A stretch of 14,106 nt of DNA from Candidatus Cloacimonas sp. (GCA_035403355.1 DAONFA010000042.1:1-14106), one strand, 5' to 3'; positions 1 through 8,339 are shown, counted from the first letter of the stretch. The notes: generated by a model not told the origin, from the sequence alone. Made by a program: numbers and translations.

Positions 1-61
1 AGGTTATAATGAAAGATACTGTAAAAGAAGGAATAAAGGGATTTTCCGGCAAATTGTCTTT

Positions 62-140
62 CGGCGGAACGGCGTCCGCCGGTACACAACTTCGGCGGAA
101 CAGCGTCCGCCGGTACAAAGAGCAGCATCCGCCGGCTACA
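62..140 (+). repeat. GC-rich palindromic repeat cluster (REP-like), two full copies and one partial
   Basis: Two 25-bp elements lie at 62-86 and 93-117. Each has a perfect 7-bp stem (CGGCGGA / TCCGCCG), a 6-nt loop (ACGGCG in the first, ACAGCG in the second) and a GTACA tail. A third, partial copy at about 122-140 keeps the right arm TCCGCCG and a tail altered to GCTACA. They stand out sharply from the AT-rich surroundings. The 93-117 copy occurs again, exactly reverse-complemented, at 8559-8583. No T-run follows on either strand here, so these copies do not look like intrinsic terminators. The design recalls REP elements mobilised by RAYT-type transposases, but no transposase gene is present, so that link is inference. 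Confidence 0.85.
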
Positions 141-153
141 CAAGTTATCTAAA

Positions 154-300
154 ACCTATTAAATCCTGTAAAATCCCTACAATCCTGTTCATCCCATACC
201 TATTAAATCCCATAAAATCCCTTCAATCCTGTTCATCCCAGACCTATTAAATCCCATAAAATCCCTACAATCCTGTTCATCCCAGACCTATTAAATCCTC
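154..300. repeat. 44-bp tandem repeat, three full units plus a decaying fourth
   Basis: Units begin at 154, 198, 242 and 286, each with ACCTATTAAATCC, giving an exact 44-bp period. Units 1 and 2 match at 40 of 44 positions, and units 2 and 3 at 43 of 44. The fourth unit keeps only its first 13 bases before grading into shorter ATCC-containing words. There is no long internal palindrome and no coding potential. The array lies just beyond the 3' end of the minus-strand operon. I recall ATCCTGTTCATCC-style words from intergenic regions of other FCB and PVC bacteria, but their function is unknown to me. Confidence 0.85.
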
Positions 301-390
301 TAAATCCTGAAATCCTTAAATCCTCGTTTCAAAAACCCTTATCTTAAAATCCTAATTCTAAAATCTGTGTAATCCGTGTAATCTGTGAGA
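295..390. repeat. Degenerate AAATCC-word tract and 9-bp TCTGTGTAA triplication
   Basis: Positions 295-330 are a run of AAATCCT-type words. Reverse-complemented, they match 8459-8494 at 35 of 36 positions. Positions 364-390 hold three adjacent 9-mers: TCTGTGTAA, TCCGTGTAA and TCTGTGAGA. The tract ends 11 bp before the tsaD stop codon. No gene, RNA or terminator is visible in 1-401 apart from these repeats. Confidence 0.7.
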
Positions 391-401
391 AGTAATTTTG
401 T

Positions 402-1418
402 CTATACCTGGCGGATTCCTTTAAGAGAGGATACATTTACTGAAAGGGGTGCAAAGTGTCCTGCCTGGAATTTAGGTATCGCTGCAGCGGCAACCATAGC
501 TGCATTATCCATACATAATGCGAGGGAAGGATAGAAGACCTTGATTCCGTATTTTGCAGCAGATACGGTAAGTTGTCGGCGCAGGGCAGAATTTGCTGCA
601 ACTCCTCCTGCCAGAAGAATGTAGGGTATTTTGTGTTGTTTTGCGTAAAGCACTGTTTTATTTACTAAGGGTTCAATTATTGCCTGTTGCACGGACGCTG
701 CAATATCCGGCAAATTTTTAGTTAAGGTCTCTGGATTTTGCTTTATCAACCAGGTGCGAATTGCCGTTTTTAATCCGCTGTAACTGAAATTAAAATTATT
801 CTTTTGCGGTAGGGCTCGGGGGAATTGAATAAAAGCGGGATTTCCACTTTTAGCTAGTTCATCAATAACAGGACCTCCAGGGAAGCCCAAGCCAAGAAGT
901 TTTGCAGCTTTATCAAAACTTTCTCCAGCTGCATCATCAAGGGTTTTTCCTACTACATTAAAAGTGGTTAGAGTATCAAAATGGACAAGTTCCGTATGCC
1001 CACCGGAAACAACGAGGGCTAAAAAAGGAGGGGTAATTTCTTTATGTTCAATGAAATTGGCAAAAATATGCGATAATAGATGATTTACTGTTATCAAGGG
1101 TAAAGATAAGCTCCAGGAAATGCCTTTGGCGAAAGCTAAACCGACAATTAAAGAACCGACTAAGCCAGGATTGATAGAAACAGCTATTGCACTGATATCT
1201 TGTAAGTTAAGCTTAGAAGATTGCAGAGCGGACTGGGTTAAAGTTACAATATTCTTGAGATGTAAACGAGAAGCCAGTTCAGGTAGGATGCCTCCAAATT
1301 CCAGATGTTCCGGTTGACTGGAAATGAGATTCACGATAATGTTGTAGTCGGTATCCAGAATAGCCACAGAAGTATCATCGCAAGATGATTCAAAAGCTAA
1401 AATATATTTTGCAGGCAT
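402..1418 (-). CDS. tsaD: tRNA N6-adenosine threonylcarbamoyltransferase TsaD
   Basis: TsaD transfers threonylcarbamoyl from threonylcarbamoyl-AMP to A37 of ANN-decoding tRNAs, making t6A, in a cytoplasmic complex with TsaB and TsaE. The 338-residue length is normal. Family motifs run in order: ESSCDDTS (10-17); V-N-H-x3-H with metal ligands H113 and H117; SGGHTEL (138-144); GKTLDDAAGESFDK (157-170); GGVAANSALR (271-280); and CMDNAAM (302-308), where D304 is the third metal ligand. No key residue is missing. The ATG directly follows the TAA of the YbbR gene (TAAATG, no gap) and has no visible Shine-Dalgarno, so translation is probably coupled. It is the last gene of the six-gene minus-strand operon. 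Neither tsaB nor tsaE is in the window. Confidence 0.97.
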   Translation of the reverse strand: MPAKYILAFESSCDDTSVAILDTDYNIIVNLISSQPEHLEFGGILPELASRLHLKNIVTLTQSALQSSKLNLQDISAIAVSINPGLVGSLIVGLAFAKGISWSLSLPLITVNHLLSHIFANFIEHKEITPPFLALVVSGGHTELVHFDTLTTFNVVGKTLDDAAGESFDKAAKLLGLGFPGGPVIDELAKSGNPAFIQFPRALPQKNNFNFSYSGLKTAIRTWLIKQNPETLTKNLPDIAASVQQAIIEPLVNKTVLYAKQHKIPYILLAGGVAANSALRRQLTVSAAKYGIKVFYPSLALCMDNAAMVAAAAIPKFQAGHFAPLSVNVSSLKGIRQV

Positions 1419-2294
1419 TTATTTAAGGCGAACTTTTTGAGGGGTGACAGCTACAATTTTTATGTTAGCCGGAGTTTTCACTGTAACCGGATAAAAACCC
1501 TGTTCATCAGATTGAGAAGAAACAGTAACACTAATTTCTGCGTCCTGCAGGTTTTTCAGGATTTCGGAATCGCCTGAAAGCTTTATAGTAACGGTAGAGG
1601 GTATGCAACTCTTTCCCGGGGGTAAAATTACGGGTTTATCAGGTATAATTTTAGTAGTGAGAAAAGAAGTGGAAAAATACACTTTCACCTGTTTTTCAAG
1701 GATTGAGACCTCGTTATCCGGAGGATTCAATTTCACTGTAAATTCTCGCTTATCAAGTAAAGAACGGGAAATCGGTTCAGTAGTCAGGTGGTCAATTTGC
1801 TGAACTATGCTTTTTGAGCCGGAGATGGTAATTTGCTCGGGAATAAGAGTATAATGTAAAGCAGCAAAATGTTCCCGCGTATAGGAATCAGCAAAAGAAA
1901 GTTCCACAGGCACTTTTTTCTGATAAAACACATCAGCGTAAATGGGGATTTCCTGTTTTTCTACTGGACCCAAGATTTCCAATTGAATATTATTCGGCAG
2001 GTCAACAGTATAATCGCTAACAGAAATAACATCCATTCCAGGTTTGATTTTACTGGCATCAAGCAAGACCTGCGAATGCGAAAATTTCAATTTGATAATT
2101 TCCAAGCCCCTTCCACGCACTTGAAAAGGTATTACCTTAGGAACATTAGACAAAGTTATATTTTTGGGAATGGAGCTTAAGGCAACAGGCAAATTGACTG
2201 TGCTTTGCTGTTCGGAGATAAGTAATGACTGCAGCCACACAAAAACAGCAATCAAAAGAGAGAGAATTTTCAAGCCCATATTATCCTGCAGCAA
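1419..2294 (-). CDS. YbbR-domain (CdaR-like) membrane-anchored protein
   Basis: This 291-residue protein has an N-terminal hydrophobic helix (about 8-27, LKILSLLIAVFVWL), the signature start of YbbR-family proteins. Extracytoplasmic beta-rich YbbR repeats follow at roughly 30-115, 125-208 and 210-291, with typical P-x-x-V/I-x-I-x-G strands, for example around 151-160 and 231-241. In Firmicutes the YbbR protein CdaR regulates the diadenylate cyclase CdaA. Here no cdaA is adjacent, so a c-di-AMP role is only inferred. The start is TTG at 2294, chosen because GGAGG lies 6 nt upstream and the extra five residues complete the usual N-terminal pattern. ATG at 2279 (Met6) is the alternative. The gene lies 1 nt after the response regulator stop and abuts tsaD. 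Confidence 0.85.
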   Translation of the reverse strand: MLQDNMGLKILSLLIAVFVWLQSLLISEQQSTVNLPVALSSIPKNITLSNVPKVIPFQVRGRGLEIIKLKFSHSQVLLDASKIKPGMDVISVSDYTVDLPNNIQLEILGPVEKQEIPIYADVFYQKKVPVELSFADSYTREHFAALHYTLIPEQITISGSKSIVQQIDHLTTEPISRSLLDKREFTVKLNPPDNEVSILEKQVKVYFSTSFLTTKIIPDKPVILPPGKSCIPSTVTIKLSGDSEILKNLQDAEISVTVSSQSDEQGFYPVTVKTPANIKIVAVTPQKVRLK

Positions 2295-2295
2295 G

Positions 2296-3711
2296 TTATT
2301 CCTCCATTGTTAAATGGTTAATTCCGAGAGCTTTAATTTTTTTATATAGAGTTGTGCGTTCAAGTCCTATAGCATCCGCCGTTTGGGAAACCTTCCAATT
2401 ATGCAAAGTCAGGTAATACATCAGATAATCTCTTTCAAAAGAGGCAACGCTTTCTTTAATATTATGGATGCGGAGATACTTTGCATTATCGGAGTTTCGG
2501 TAATAGAGGGATTGATTATTCTTTTGCTGGAGATGCTTCTTGATTACATTATTATTTATTTTCTTTTCATTAATCATTATGAACTTACAGAAATTTCGCA
2601 GTTCACGCACATTTCCAGGCCAGGAATAGCTAAGCAAAACATCTTTCAGAGCAGGCAGGTCTAAACTGTCCATCACACTGTATTGAGAGGAAAAACTGGT
2701 GAGAAAATAGCAAATTAGAAGTAAAATATCATCATCTCTTTCCCGCAAAGGAGGAAGTTTCACAATATTGCCTTCAATGCGATAAAAAAGGTCTTTGCGA
2801 AATATATTTTCATCGGAGAGCTTATCCAGCCCGGCATTAGAGGCAAAAATAAGACGCGTTTCTACTTTCTTCAGGTTTCCGCCTACTACTTGGATTTCTT
2901 TGTTTTCAATAGCACGCAGGATTTTGGATTGCGACATCAGCGAGAGATTGGTAACTTCGTCTAAAAAGAGAATGCCATTGGAGCATTCTTCAAAAAAGCC
3001 GATTTTGCTACGGTCGGCACTGGTAAAAGAACCCTTGATATGGCCAAAAAGTTCCGATTCTATCAGAGATTCGGAAAGCGCACTGCAATTCACGGTATGA
3101 AAAGGTTTGCCAAAACGAGGCGAATAGATGTAATAATAGTTGGCAGCAATTTCTTTTCCAGTGCCTGTTTCGCCAATCAGGAAAATATCTTCATCAACGG
3201 AGGCAAGGCGTGTAATTTGTTCCCGCACTTTTTTTATTGCCTCACTTTCACCAATAAAAGGGAAGCTTCTTGTAAACTGTTTCTTGAGGTTGATATATTC
3301 AATTTGCAAACCGATATGCTCTTCTTCCTGCTTTTTCAGGGTTATGGCATTTTCTATATGTAACAGCAATTGATTGATGGAAAATGCAGAGCCCTTTTCA
3401 ATAAAGTGATAAGCACCTAAAGCACGGATTTCGCTTATCTGAGATGAAGTTACTTCACCTGAGATAACAATTACCTTATAGTTTAAGTCCATATCGTTTT
3501 TCAAATGTTGCAAAACCTGAATGCCATTCATTTTGGAACCGACTAAAAAAACATCCAGAAGAATTACATCCGGCTGGAAACTGCGTAAGACATCAAAAAA
3601 CTGGTCACTATTTACAGTTAGCATTGCTTCGTAGTCATAATGTTTAACTACATTGGCAATTTGTTCAGAAAGAACTGTGTCGTCTTCTAAAATTAAGATT
3701 TTTCCTTTCAT
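2296..3711 (-). CDS. Sigma-54-dependent response regulator (NtrC/NtrX family)
   Basis: This 471-residue protein has the full NtrC layout. The receiver domain (about 1-125) carries acidic residues E9-D10-D11, phospho-acceptor D53, S84 and K106. The AAA+ sigma-54 activator domain (about 150-380) carries Walker A GETGTGKE (180-187), Walker B GILFLDE (246-252), an arginine-finger region FRKDLFYR (304-311) and sensor II WPGNVREL (364-371). A Fis-type helix-turn-helix occupies about 437-461. The sigma-54-contacting loop, usually GAFTGA, reads GSFTSA (227-232); its Thr is kept. It probably activates sigma-54 promoters when phosphorylated. No histidine kinase is encoded in the window. The ATG at 3711 has only a weak AAGG 9 nt upstream and lies 6 bp after the GH57 stop. 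Confidence 0.95.
   Translation of the reverse strand: MKGKILILEDDTVLSEQIANVVKHYDYEAMLTVNSDQFFDVLRSFQPDVILLDVFLVGSKMNGIQVLQHLKNDMDLNYKVIVISGEVTSSQISEIRALGAYHFIEKGSAFSINQLLLHIENAITLKKQEEEHIGLQIEYINLKKQFTRSFPFIGESEAIKKVREQITRLASVDEDIFLIGETGTGKEIAANYYYIYSPRFGKPFHTVNCSALSESLIESELFGHIKGSFTSADRSKIGFFEECSNGILFLDEVTNLSLMSQSKILRAIENKEIQVVGGNLKKVETRLIFASNAGLDKLSDENIFRKDLFYRIEGNIVKLPPLRERDDDILLLICYFLTSFSSQYSVMDSLDLPALKDVLLSYSWPGNVRELRNFCKFIMINEKKINNNVIKKHLQQKNNQSLYYRNSDNAKYLRIHNIKESVASFERDYLMYYLTLHNWKVSQTADAIGLERTTLYKKIKALGINHLTMEE
2301..2305 (-). promoter_or_regulatory. Ribosome binding site deciding the TTG start of the YbbR gene
   Basis: On the minus strand, GGAGG is followed by a 6-nt spacer (AATAAC) and TTG at 2294. 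The site sits inside the last codons of the response regulator (ATG GAG GAA TAA), so the upstream coding end doubles as the downstream ribosome binding site. Confidence 0.7.
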
Positions 3712-3717
3712 TATTGT

Positions 3718-4917
3718 TTACCTTAAAAGCAGCTCTTCCAGTTCTGCTAAAGCATTTATATAATAGATATAGGCCTGGTCGGGAGAATCGTAAGGGGAGA
3801 AATACTTATGCACATCCCCATCCTGAAAATATTTGGAACACATATAGTAAAAGTGGTCTGAAGTGCTAAGCAAGCGAGCAGTTCTCAATAATTCCTCATC
3901 GCCTTTTTCTTTAATTCTATTCAGCAATTCATACAAGGTCTCACTGGCATTTTGTTGCATTTCGTTTCCCAGCCAGGCAGAAATATCGCGTTGTTCATCA
4001 GCCCAGGAAACAGGTTCCGGAAAAGAAAGGGATTCCTGTTGATAATTTGCCAAATGAGAAATATCTTTCGGATGAGCAAAACCAAGATGGTCTCTTGCTA
4101 ACACGGCTTCAGGGAAATGGCGCATAAAATCAAAAATGCCGGTGGAAGCCCATTGATGCTCTCCAAAGGTTTCATAATCCATAAATAGATTCAGAAACAG
4201 GTTCTTCCCGCCTTTTTCAGCTAAGGTAAGCTGGTCTATCCAATGGACGAATTTATCCACGGTTAAAGGATATTCAGGCCAATCTCGATTGGAAAAACGA
4301 AAAGCAATATCATCCGCTAATTGATAATATTTCAACAGCAGATTAACATTCTTGGAATAGTTCTTATAGGCATATAGCGGACTGCGCCACTGGAGAATTC
4401 TATCCACGCCTTCTGTAATAATGGTTTTAAAGCCCTCAATTTCAAAAATAACATCGGATAGACGGTCTTGATAGATTAACTCCGTATTACGGAAAGTAGT
4501 TGTATAATAGCCAAATTCTTTTTGCATCAAATCCCGATGAAGATAAACCTGGTCAAGAAATTCATTGGTATCAAAAAGAAAAGCCAAAGAGTGAAAATAG
4601 GTCTCTCCTAATAATTCCACACAGCCGGTATCAACTAAACGCTTGAAGGAATCAAGGGTTTCGGGAGAATAGAGTTTAAATTGCTCTAACGCAGTTCCCG
4701 TAATGGAAAAAGCAACTTTAAACCTGCCCTCGTATTTTTCAATAAGCTCCAAAAGCAGCTCGTTAGTGGGCAGGTAACAGTTATTAGCAACTTTACGCAT
4801 TACATTGCCATTCAGCTTATCATCAAAAATTTTGGCATTATGGGCAATATCCAGAACATTAAAATGATTGAGGCGATAGGGTTGATGCACTTGAAAATAA
4901 AACACAATATTTAACAT
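3718..4917 (-). CDS. Glycoside hydrolase family 57 alpha-amylase / glucanotransferase
   Basis: This 399-residue GH57 enzyme probably cleaves or transfers alpha-1,4-glucan in the cytoplasm; there is no signal peptide. GH57 conserved regions appear in order: VHQPYRL (H11); LLGETYFHS (102-110); FRNTELIY (142-149), with E146 the expected nucleophile; FMDYETFGEH (245-254), with D247 the probable acid/base; and SWADEQRDISAWLGN (304-318). The frame stays open 31 codons further upstream, but I place the start at ATG 4917. AAGGAG lies 6 nt before it, the family begins at M-x-x-I-V-F-Y-F-Q-V-H-Q-P, and this start removes an overlap with the glycosyltransferase gene. The glycosyltransferase stop is 16 bp upstream. 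Hydrolysis and transfer activities cannot be told apart from sequence. Confidence 0.93.
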   Translation of the reverse strand: MLNIVFYFQVHQPYRLNHFNVLDIAHNAKIFDDKLNGNVMRKVANNCYLPTNELLLELIEKYEGRFKVAFSITGTALEQFKLYSPETLDSFKRLVDTGCVELLGETYFHSLAFLFDTNEFLDQVYLHRDLMQKEFGYYTTTFRNTELIYQDRLSDVIFEIEGFKTIITEGVDRILQWRSPLYAYKNYSKNVNLLLKYYQLADDIAFRFSNRDWPEYPLTVDKFVHWIDQLTLAEKGGKNLFLNLFMDYETFGEHQWASTGIFDFMRHFPEAVLARDHLGFAHPKDISHLANYQQESLSFPEPVSWADEQRDISAWLGNEMQQNASETLYELLNRIKEKGDEELLRTARLLSTSDHFYYMCSKYFQDGDVHKYFSPYDSPDQAYIYYINALAELEELLLR

Positions 4918-4923
4918 CGCGGT

Positions 4924-4929
4924 CTCCTT
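4924..4929 (-). promoter_or_regulatory. Ribosome binding site deciding the GH57 start
   Basis: On the minus strand, AAGGAG is followed by the 6-nt spacer ACCGCG and ATG at 4917. It falls in the 16-bp gap after the glycosyltransferase stop codon and supports the 399-residue product over the 430-residue reading. Confidence 0.8.
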
Positions 4930-4933
4930 AAAA

Positions 4934-6271
4934 TTAAAAATGCTTACTGTATTCGGAAAGAGTTGTAGCATAAAGTGAGCGAATTTTATCTGCTGCATCC
5001 TCCCACGCAATTTTTTGCACTTCTTTTCTTCCTTCCATCCCTATTTTGGTGCATTCTTCAGGATTTTCAATCAGATGATTGATGGTTTCAGCCCAAAGGT
5101 CTATATCCCAATAATCAATCTTGAAAGCATTATGCACAACTTCGGCAACTCCTGATTGTTTGGATATAATTGCTGTAATTCCATAAGCCATTGCTTCCAA
5201 CGGAGAAATGCCAAAGGGTTCGGAAACAGAAGGTAAAACATAAATATCTGCTGCCTGTAAGATGCGTTCAACCTGTTTCCGATTGAGAAAGCCGGTAAAA
5301 AGAAAACGGTTCTTTAAGCGTAATGCAGCTGAACGGCGTAAAATTTGCCTTTGCATATCTCCTGTTCCGGCAAGGATAAATCTTGTCTCGGGATGCACTT
5401 TCAGAACTTTATCCGCTATATCCAGATAATAATCGGGACCTTTTTGCAGAGTTACTCTTCCTAAATATAAAATAGTAGGTCCCTTAAAAATGCGTTTTTT
5501 ATTGTGTAATGTGGCTTCCGAAACAGTGAAGGCATTATGAATTATGCGAATTTTACCTGTATCTATCCGATAGCGACTCATAACCATCTGTGCCGTATAC
5601 TGTGAAACAGCAATAACTTTATCGGCATAAGTCATTCCCAAATGTTCAATTTTATGAATTCTTTCGTCTCCAGTCCCTCCGGCTCTGTCAAATTCAGTAG
5701 CATGAATATGGACAATCAAAGGTTTTCGGGAAATTTGCTTAGCCAAAATTCCGCTGGGATAGGTTAGCCAATCGTGAGCATGAATTAGGTCATAATCCAA
5801 AATGCGAGCAAAACGATTTGCGCGGATAGTGTATTCCTGCACTTTACGCATCAGGTCTTCTTCACCAATCAAATTAGCAGTCATTTCGCTGAAGATGTTC
5901 TGCTCTTCAGTAGTAACAGTTTCACTAAGCCAAGTGGTTTTTTTAATTGAAGTTACATAGTCCTTAATTTCACTTAGGTTAAAATAGCTTTCCGGATGTG
6001 ACGATATTCCAATATATTCCAGGCGTTCGTGCATTGTGGAGAAAGTGCGCTTTACATATTCTTTCTGTTTTTCTGTTTCCAAAAAAATGGCAGGCAGGGT
6101 ATCAGCATCACCTTCTTCTCTTAAAGGAAAATAGACCATTTCTTTGGTAGGTAAAACCAGGTCTATCTTTATTCCTTGGCTTAGCAGTGCCTTTACCATT
6201 CCGTAACAAGCCATACCTAAACCTCCGGAAATCAGGGGAGGAAATTCCCAGGTGAACATTAGAATTTTCAT
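4934..6271 (-). CDS. Glycogen-synthase-like retaining glycosyltransferase (GT4/GT5 type, GT-B fold)
   Basis: This 445-residue GT-B enzyme probably extends alpha-1,4-glucan from a nucleotide-glucose donor. The N-terminal half has WEFPPLISGGLG (8-19), with the glycine-rich loop of glycogen synthases, and HAHDWLT (164-170). The C-terminal half has GRVTLQKGPD (271-280), where R272 and K277 are the expected phosphate contacts, and the E-x7-E motif EPFGISPLE (E351, E359). An insertion-rich stretch at 45-155 is typical of synthase-like members rather than short GT4 enzymes. The ATG overlaps the debranching enzyme TGA (ATGA), and AGGAGG sits 4 nt upstream, inside that gene, so the two are translationally coupled. 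Context with GDE and GH57 supports glycogen metabolism. The donor (ADP- or UDP-glucose) is undetermined. Confidence 0.9.
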   Translation of the reverse strand: MKILMFTWEFPPLISGGLGMACYGMVKALLSQGIKIDLVLPTKEMVYFPLREEGDADTLPAIFLETEKQKEYVKRTFSTMHERLEYIGISSHPESYFNLSEIKDYVTSIKKTTWLSETVTTEEQNIFSEMTANLIGEEDLMRKVQEYTIRANRFARILDYDLIHAHDWLTYPSGILAKQISRKPLIVHIHATEFDRAGGTGDERIHKIEHLGMTYADKVIAVSQYTAQMVMSRYRIDTGKIRIIHNAFTVSEATLHNKKRIFKGPTILYLGRVTLQKGPDYYLDIADKVLKVHPETRFILAGTGDMQRQILRRSAALRLKNRFLFTGFLNRKQVERILQAADIYVLPSVSEPFGISPLEAMAYGITAIISKQSGVAEVVHNAFKIDYWDIDLWAETINHLIENPEECTKIGMEGRKEVQKIAWEDAADKIRSLYATTLSEYSKHF

Positions 6272-8304
6272 TTGCCCTCCTGCAGAAAAAGAATGTAGTT
6301 TTCAATATTATATAGGGCAGCTACGCTCCATGCCTGAGCTGGAGCTCCTTTAGGAAAATGAGGGGCATCTCCATCCCAGATTTCAGCTATGGAAGCAATA
6401 TGTCCTTTCATAAAGCTATTGCGAAAGGTGAAAATAAAAGAAGTTAGCGCGGCGATTATTTCTTCTTTAGGTTTCACACCGCTATAAGCTCTTTCATACA
6501 AACCACAAAAGGGACCTAATAGCCAAGCCCAAACGCTGCCATTATGATAGGAAAGGTCTCTTTCTCTTTGAGTGCCATAATATTTTTTGCGAAAACGAAT
6601 ATCTTTGGGGCTCAAAGTTCGGAGTCCATAGTTTGTATAGAGTTCTTTAAAGCTGCGTTCCAAAACCTGTTGCATTATGTCTCGGGAAAATGCTTCCCAG
6701 GGTAAAGCAAGAGCAATTACGGCATTGGGACGAATTTCCATTATCAATTCTTCTCCTGCAATTCTATCTGCCAGATAGCCATCATTATAGAATTTTTGCA
6801 AGGATTGCTTAACCAAATCCTTTAGCTGAATGATTTCTTCCTTTGGTTGATAGGTCTTTCGGGATTTTTGGCAATAAGCGTTGCACATTGCTTCGTATGA
6901 ACATAAGGCATTATACCAGAGAGCATTTATTTCAATGGGGGCTCCCTCGCGTGGAGTTACGGGTTTTCCTTCAATTCGCACATCCATCCAGGTTCCGTGG
7001 GCGAAATTAGAATTTAGTTCAATTAAGCCATCATAACGAATTGTAAAAGGATGAGTTCCATTATGCAAAATACCGGTGATAATTTCTTCTGTTAAGGCAA
7101 TCACATCTTTCCAATATTTAACTCTTTGTTTCCGTTTTCCCAGCTTCCACAAGAGAATGATATACCATAAAGTAGAATCAATGCTATCGTAATTTGCTTC
7201 TTTACCCGATTCTGCCATCATATTGGGAATAAGACCATTTTGAATGTAACCCCGATATTTATTCAGGATTTTTTCCACTGTTTCCAGTTGATTGGAGCTG
7301 CGTAAAAGAGCATTTACAACTACCATTGTATCTCTTCCCCAGGCACCGTAAAATGGGTAACCGGCTACAATATCATCATTAGCTAAAAAGTCCTTCAAGG
7401 CAAATTCCAGAATTTTCAGATAATCATCATACGGAAAGAGAATATCATCATTATAATCTAAAGTATTCAGCAAAGTATCGTCTTCATCAGAAGAAGCAGG
7501 ATAATCCCTGGGCTTAGGAAGCTCTGCATAACGATTTTCAATTCTTTCAATCAAGATTTTGGCATCTTCAATTGCCGTATCGCTGAAAAGAAGGTAATTA
7601 CTTTGCCCTACTTTCAAGTCAAAACTAATTTGATAAAGAGTTATCTGGTCACCAATACCCTCATAGCCACTCATCACTTCCCAGGGATAAAACACATTGT
7701 AATAAACATAACGATTGGGAATAACTTCACCAGATAATAACGCACCATATAGCGCTATATTGTTATCCTGCCGGATAATACTGTAACGGGTAAAATTATC
7801 CCGCGTTTGTATCTCGGTAATAAAATTCAAGCTATCCAGAGTGCCGGGTCTATTCAACTCGTGATGAGGATTCATTGTAAACTTGGGATGCAGCTCAAAA
7901 TGCAAAAGATGATGTCCTAAATTAGTATATTTTACTAAAGTTGTGTTAGTGGATTCATCCATCATAATTTCTTTCAGAATTAAAATGTCGTTTTGATGGG
8001 GAAGAGCTGAATATAAAAAAATAGGATAGGGACGCAACCAGGGCTTTACTAAATGCAGAAAGCCCTCGGGATATATGCAATTGCTGTAATTATTACTATC
8101 CAGGTGGAATATTTCTCCCCGCCATTCAACTTTTTCTTCAATTCCAGCTACTAAATGCAAACGGTTAAATTTATTATCACTGCTTACCAGCAAACCGTGA
8201 TATTTACGCTGATTTATTAAATTTCCGGTTCCTAATGCATAACCGCCTCTGCGATTAGTTAGAATCCATTCGTGATGATGGGTTTCCATAAAATAGTTGT
8301 TCAT
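6268..8304 (-). CDS. Archaeal-type glycogen debranching enzyme (amylo-alpha-1,6-glucosidase)
   Basis: This 678-residue cytoplasmic enzyme removes alpha-1,6 branches from glycogen. The N-terminal beta-rich domain (about 10-260) starts with EWILTNRRGGYALGT (12-26) and RKYHGLLV (33-40). The C-terminal (alpha/alpha)6 glucosidase domain (about 290-678) carries AGYPFYGAWGRDT (314-326), DSIDSTLWY (373-381), TWMDVR (438-443), TPREGAPIEINALWYNAL (450-467), RPNAVIALALP (525-535) and IAEIWDGDAPHFPKGAPAQAWS (639-660). Acidic residues in the WGRDT, WMD and EIWDGD motifs are the likely catalytic candidates; I cannot assign them firmly. The length matches the single-chain archaeal/Bacteroidetes type, not the eukaryotic bifunctional enzyme. 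The ATG at 8304 has AGGAGG 4 nt upstream. It is the first gene of the six-gene operon. Confidence 0.94.
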   Translation of the reverse strand: MNNYFMETHHHEWILTNRRGGYALGTGNLINQRKYHGLLVSSDNKFNRLHLVAGIEEKVEWRGEIFHLDSNNYSNCIYPEGFLHLVKPWLRPYPIFLYSALPHQNDILILKEIMMDESTNTTLVKYTNLGHHLLHFELHPKFTMNPHHELNRPGTLDSLNFITEIQTRDNFTRYSIIRQDNNIALYGALLSGEVIPNRYVYYNVFYPWEVMSGYEGIGDQITLYQISFDLKVGQSNYLLFSDTAIEDAKILIERIENRYAELPKPRDYPASSDEDDTLLNTLDYNDDILFPYDDYLKILEFALKDFLANDDIVAGYPFYGAWGRDTMVVVNALLRSSNQLETVEKILNKYRGYIQNGLIPNMMAESGKEANYDSIDSTLWYIILLWKLGKRKQRVKYWKDVIALTEEIITGILHNGTHPFTIRYDGLIELNSNFAHGTWMDVRIEGKPVTPREGAPIEINALWYNALCSYEAMCNAYCQKSRKTYQPKEEIIQLKDLVKQSLQKFYNDGYLADRIAGEELIMEIRPNAVIALALPWEAFSRDIMQQVLERSFKELYTNYGLRTLSPKDIRFRKKYYGTQRERDLSYHNGSVWAWLLGPFCGLYERAYSGVKPKEEIIAALTSFIFTFRNSFMKGHIASIAEIWDGDAPHFPKGAPAQAWSVAALYNIENYILFLQEGK

Positions 8305-8339
8305 CCAACCTCCTCAAGCTTCCATCCAAAGTTGTGTTG

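Noticed and set aside
5..10. TATAAT hexamer at the left edge as a promoter
   Set aside because: The -35 position is outside the window and no plus-strand gene follows. One hexamer in AT-rich DNA is not evidence.
9..152. Plus-strand frame at the left edge (47 codons from ATG at 9, open upstream)
   Set aside because: Most of it is translated palindromic repeat and no family is recognisable. It could be the tail of a gene starting outside the window, but I cannot support that.
154..300. CRISPR array from the 44-bp units
   Set aside because: The whole 44-bp unit repeats at 40-43 of 44 identity, leaving no unique spacers.
4918..5010. 31-codon N-terminal extension of the GH57 gene
   Set aside because: It overlaps the end of the glycosyltransferase gene, has no family similarity, and the strong AAGGAG favours ATG at 4917.
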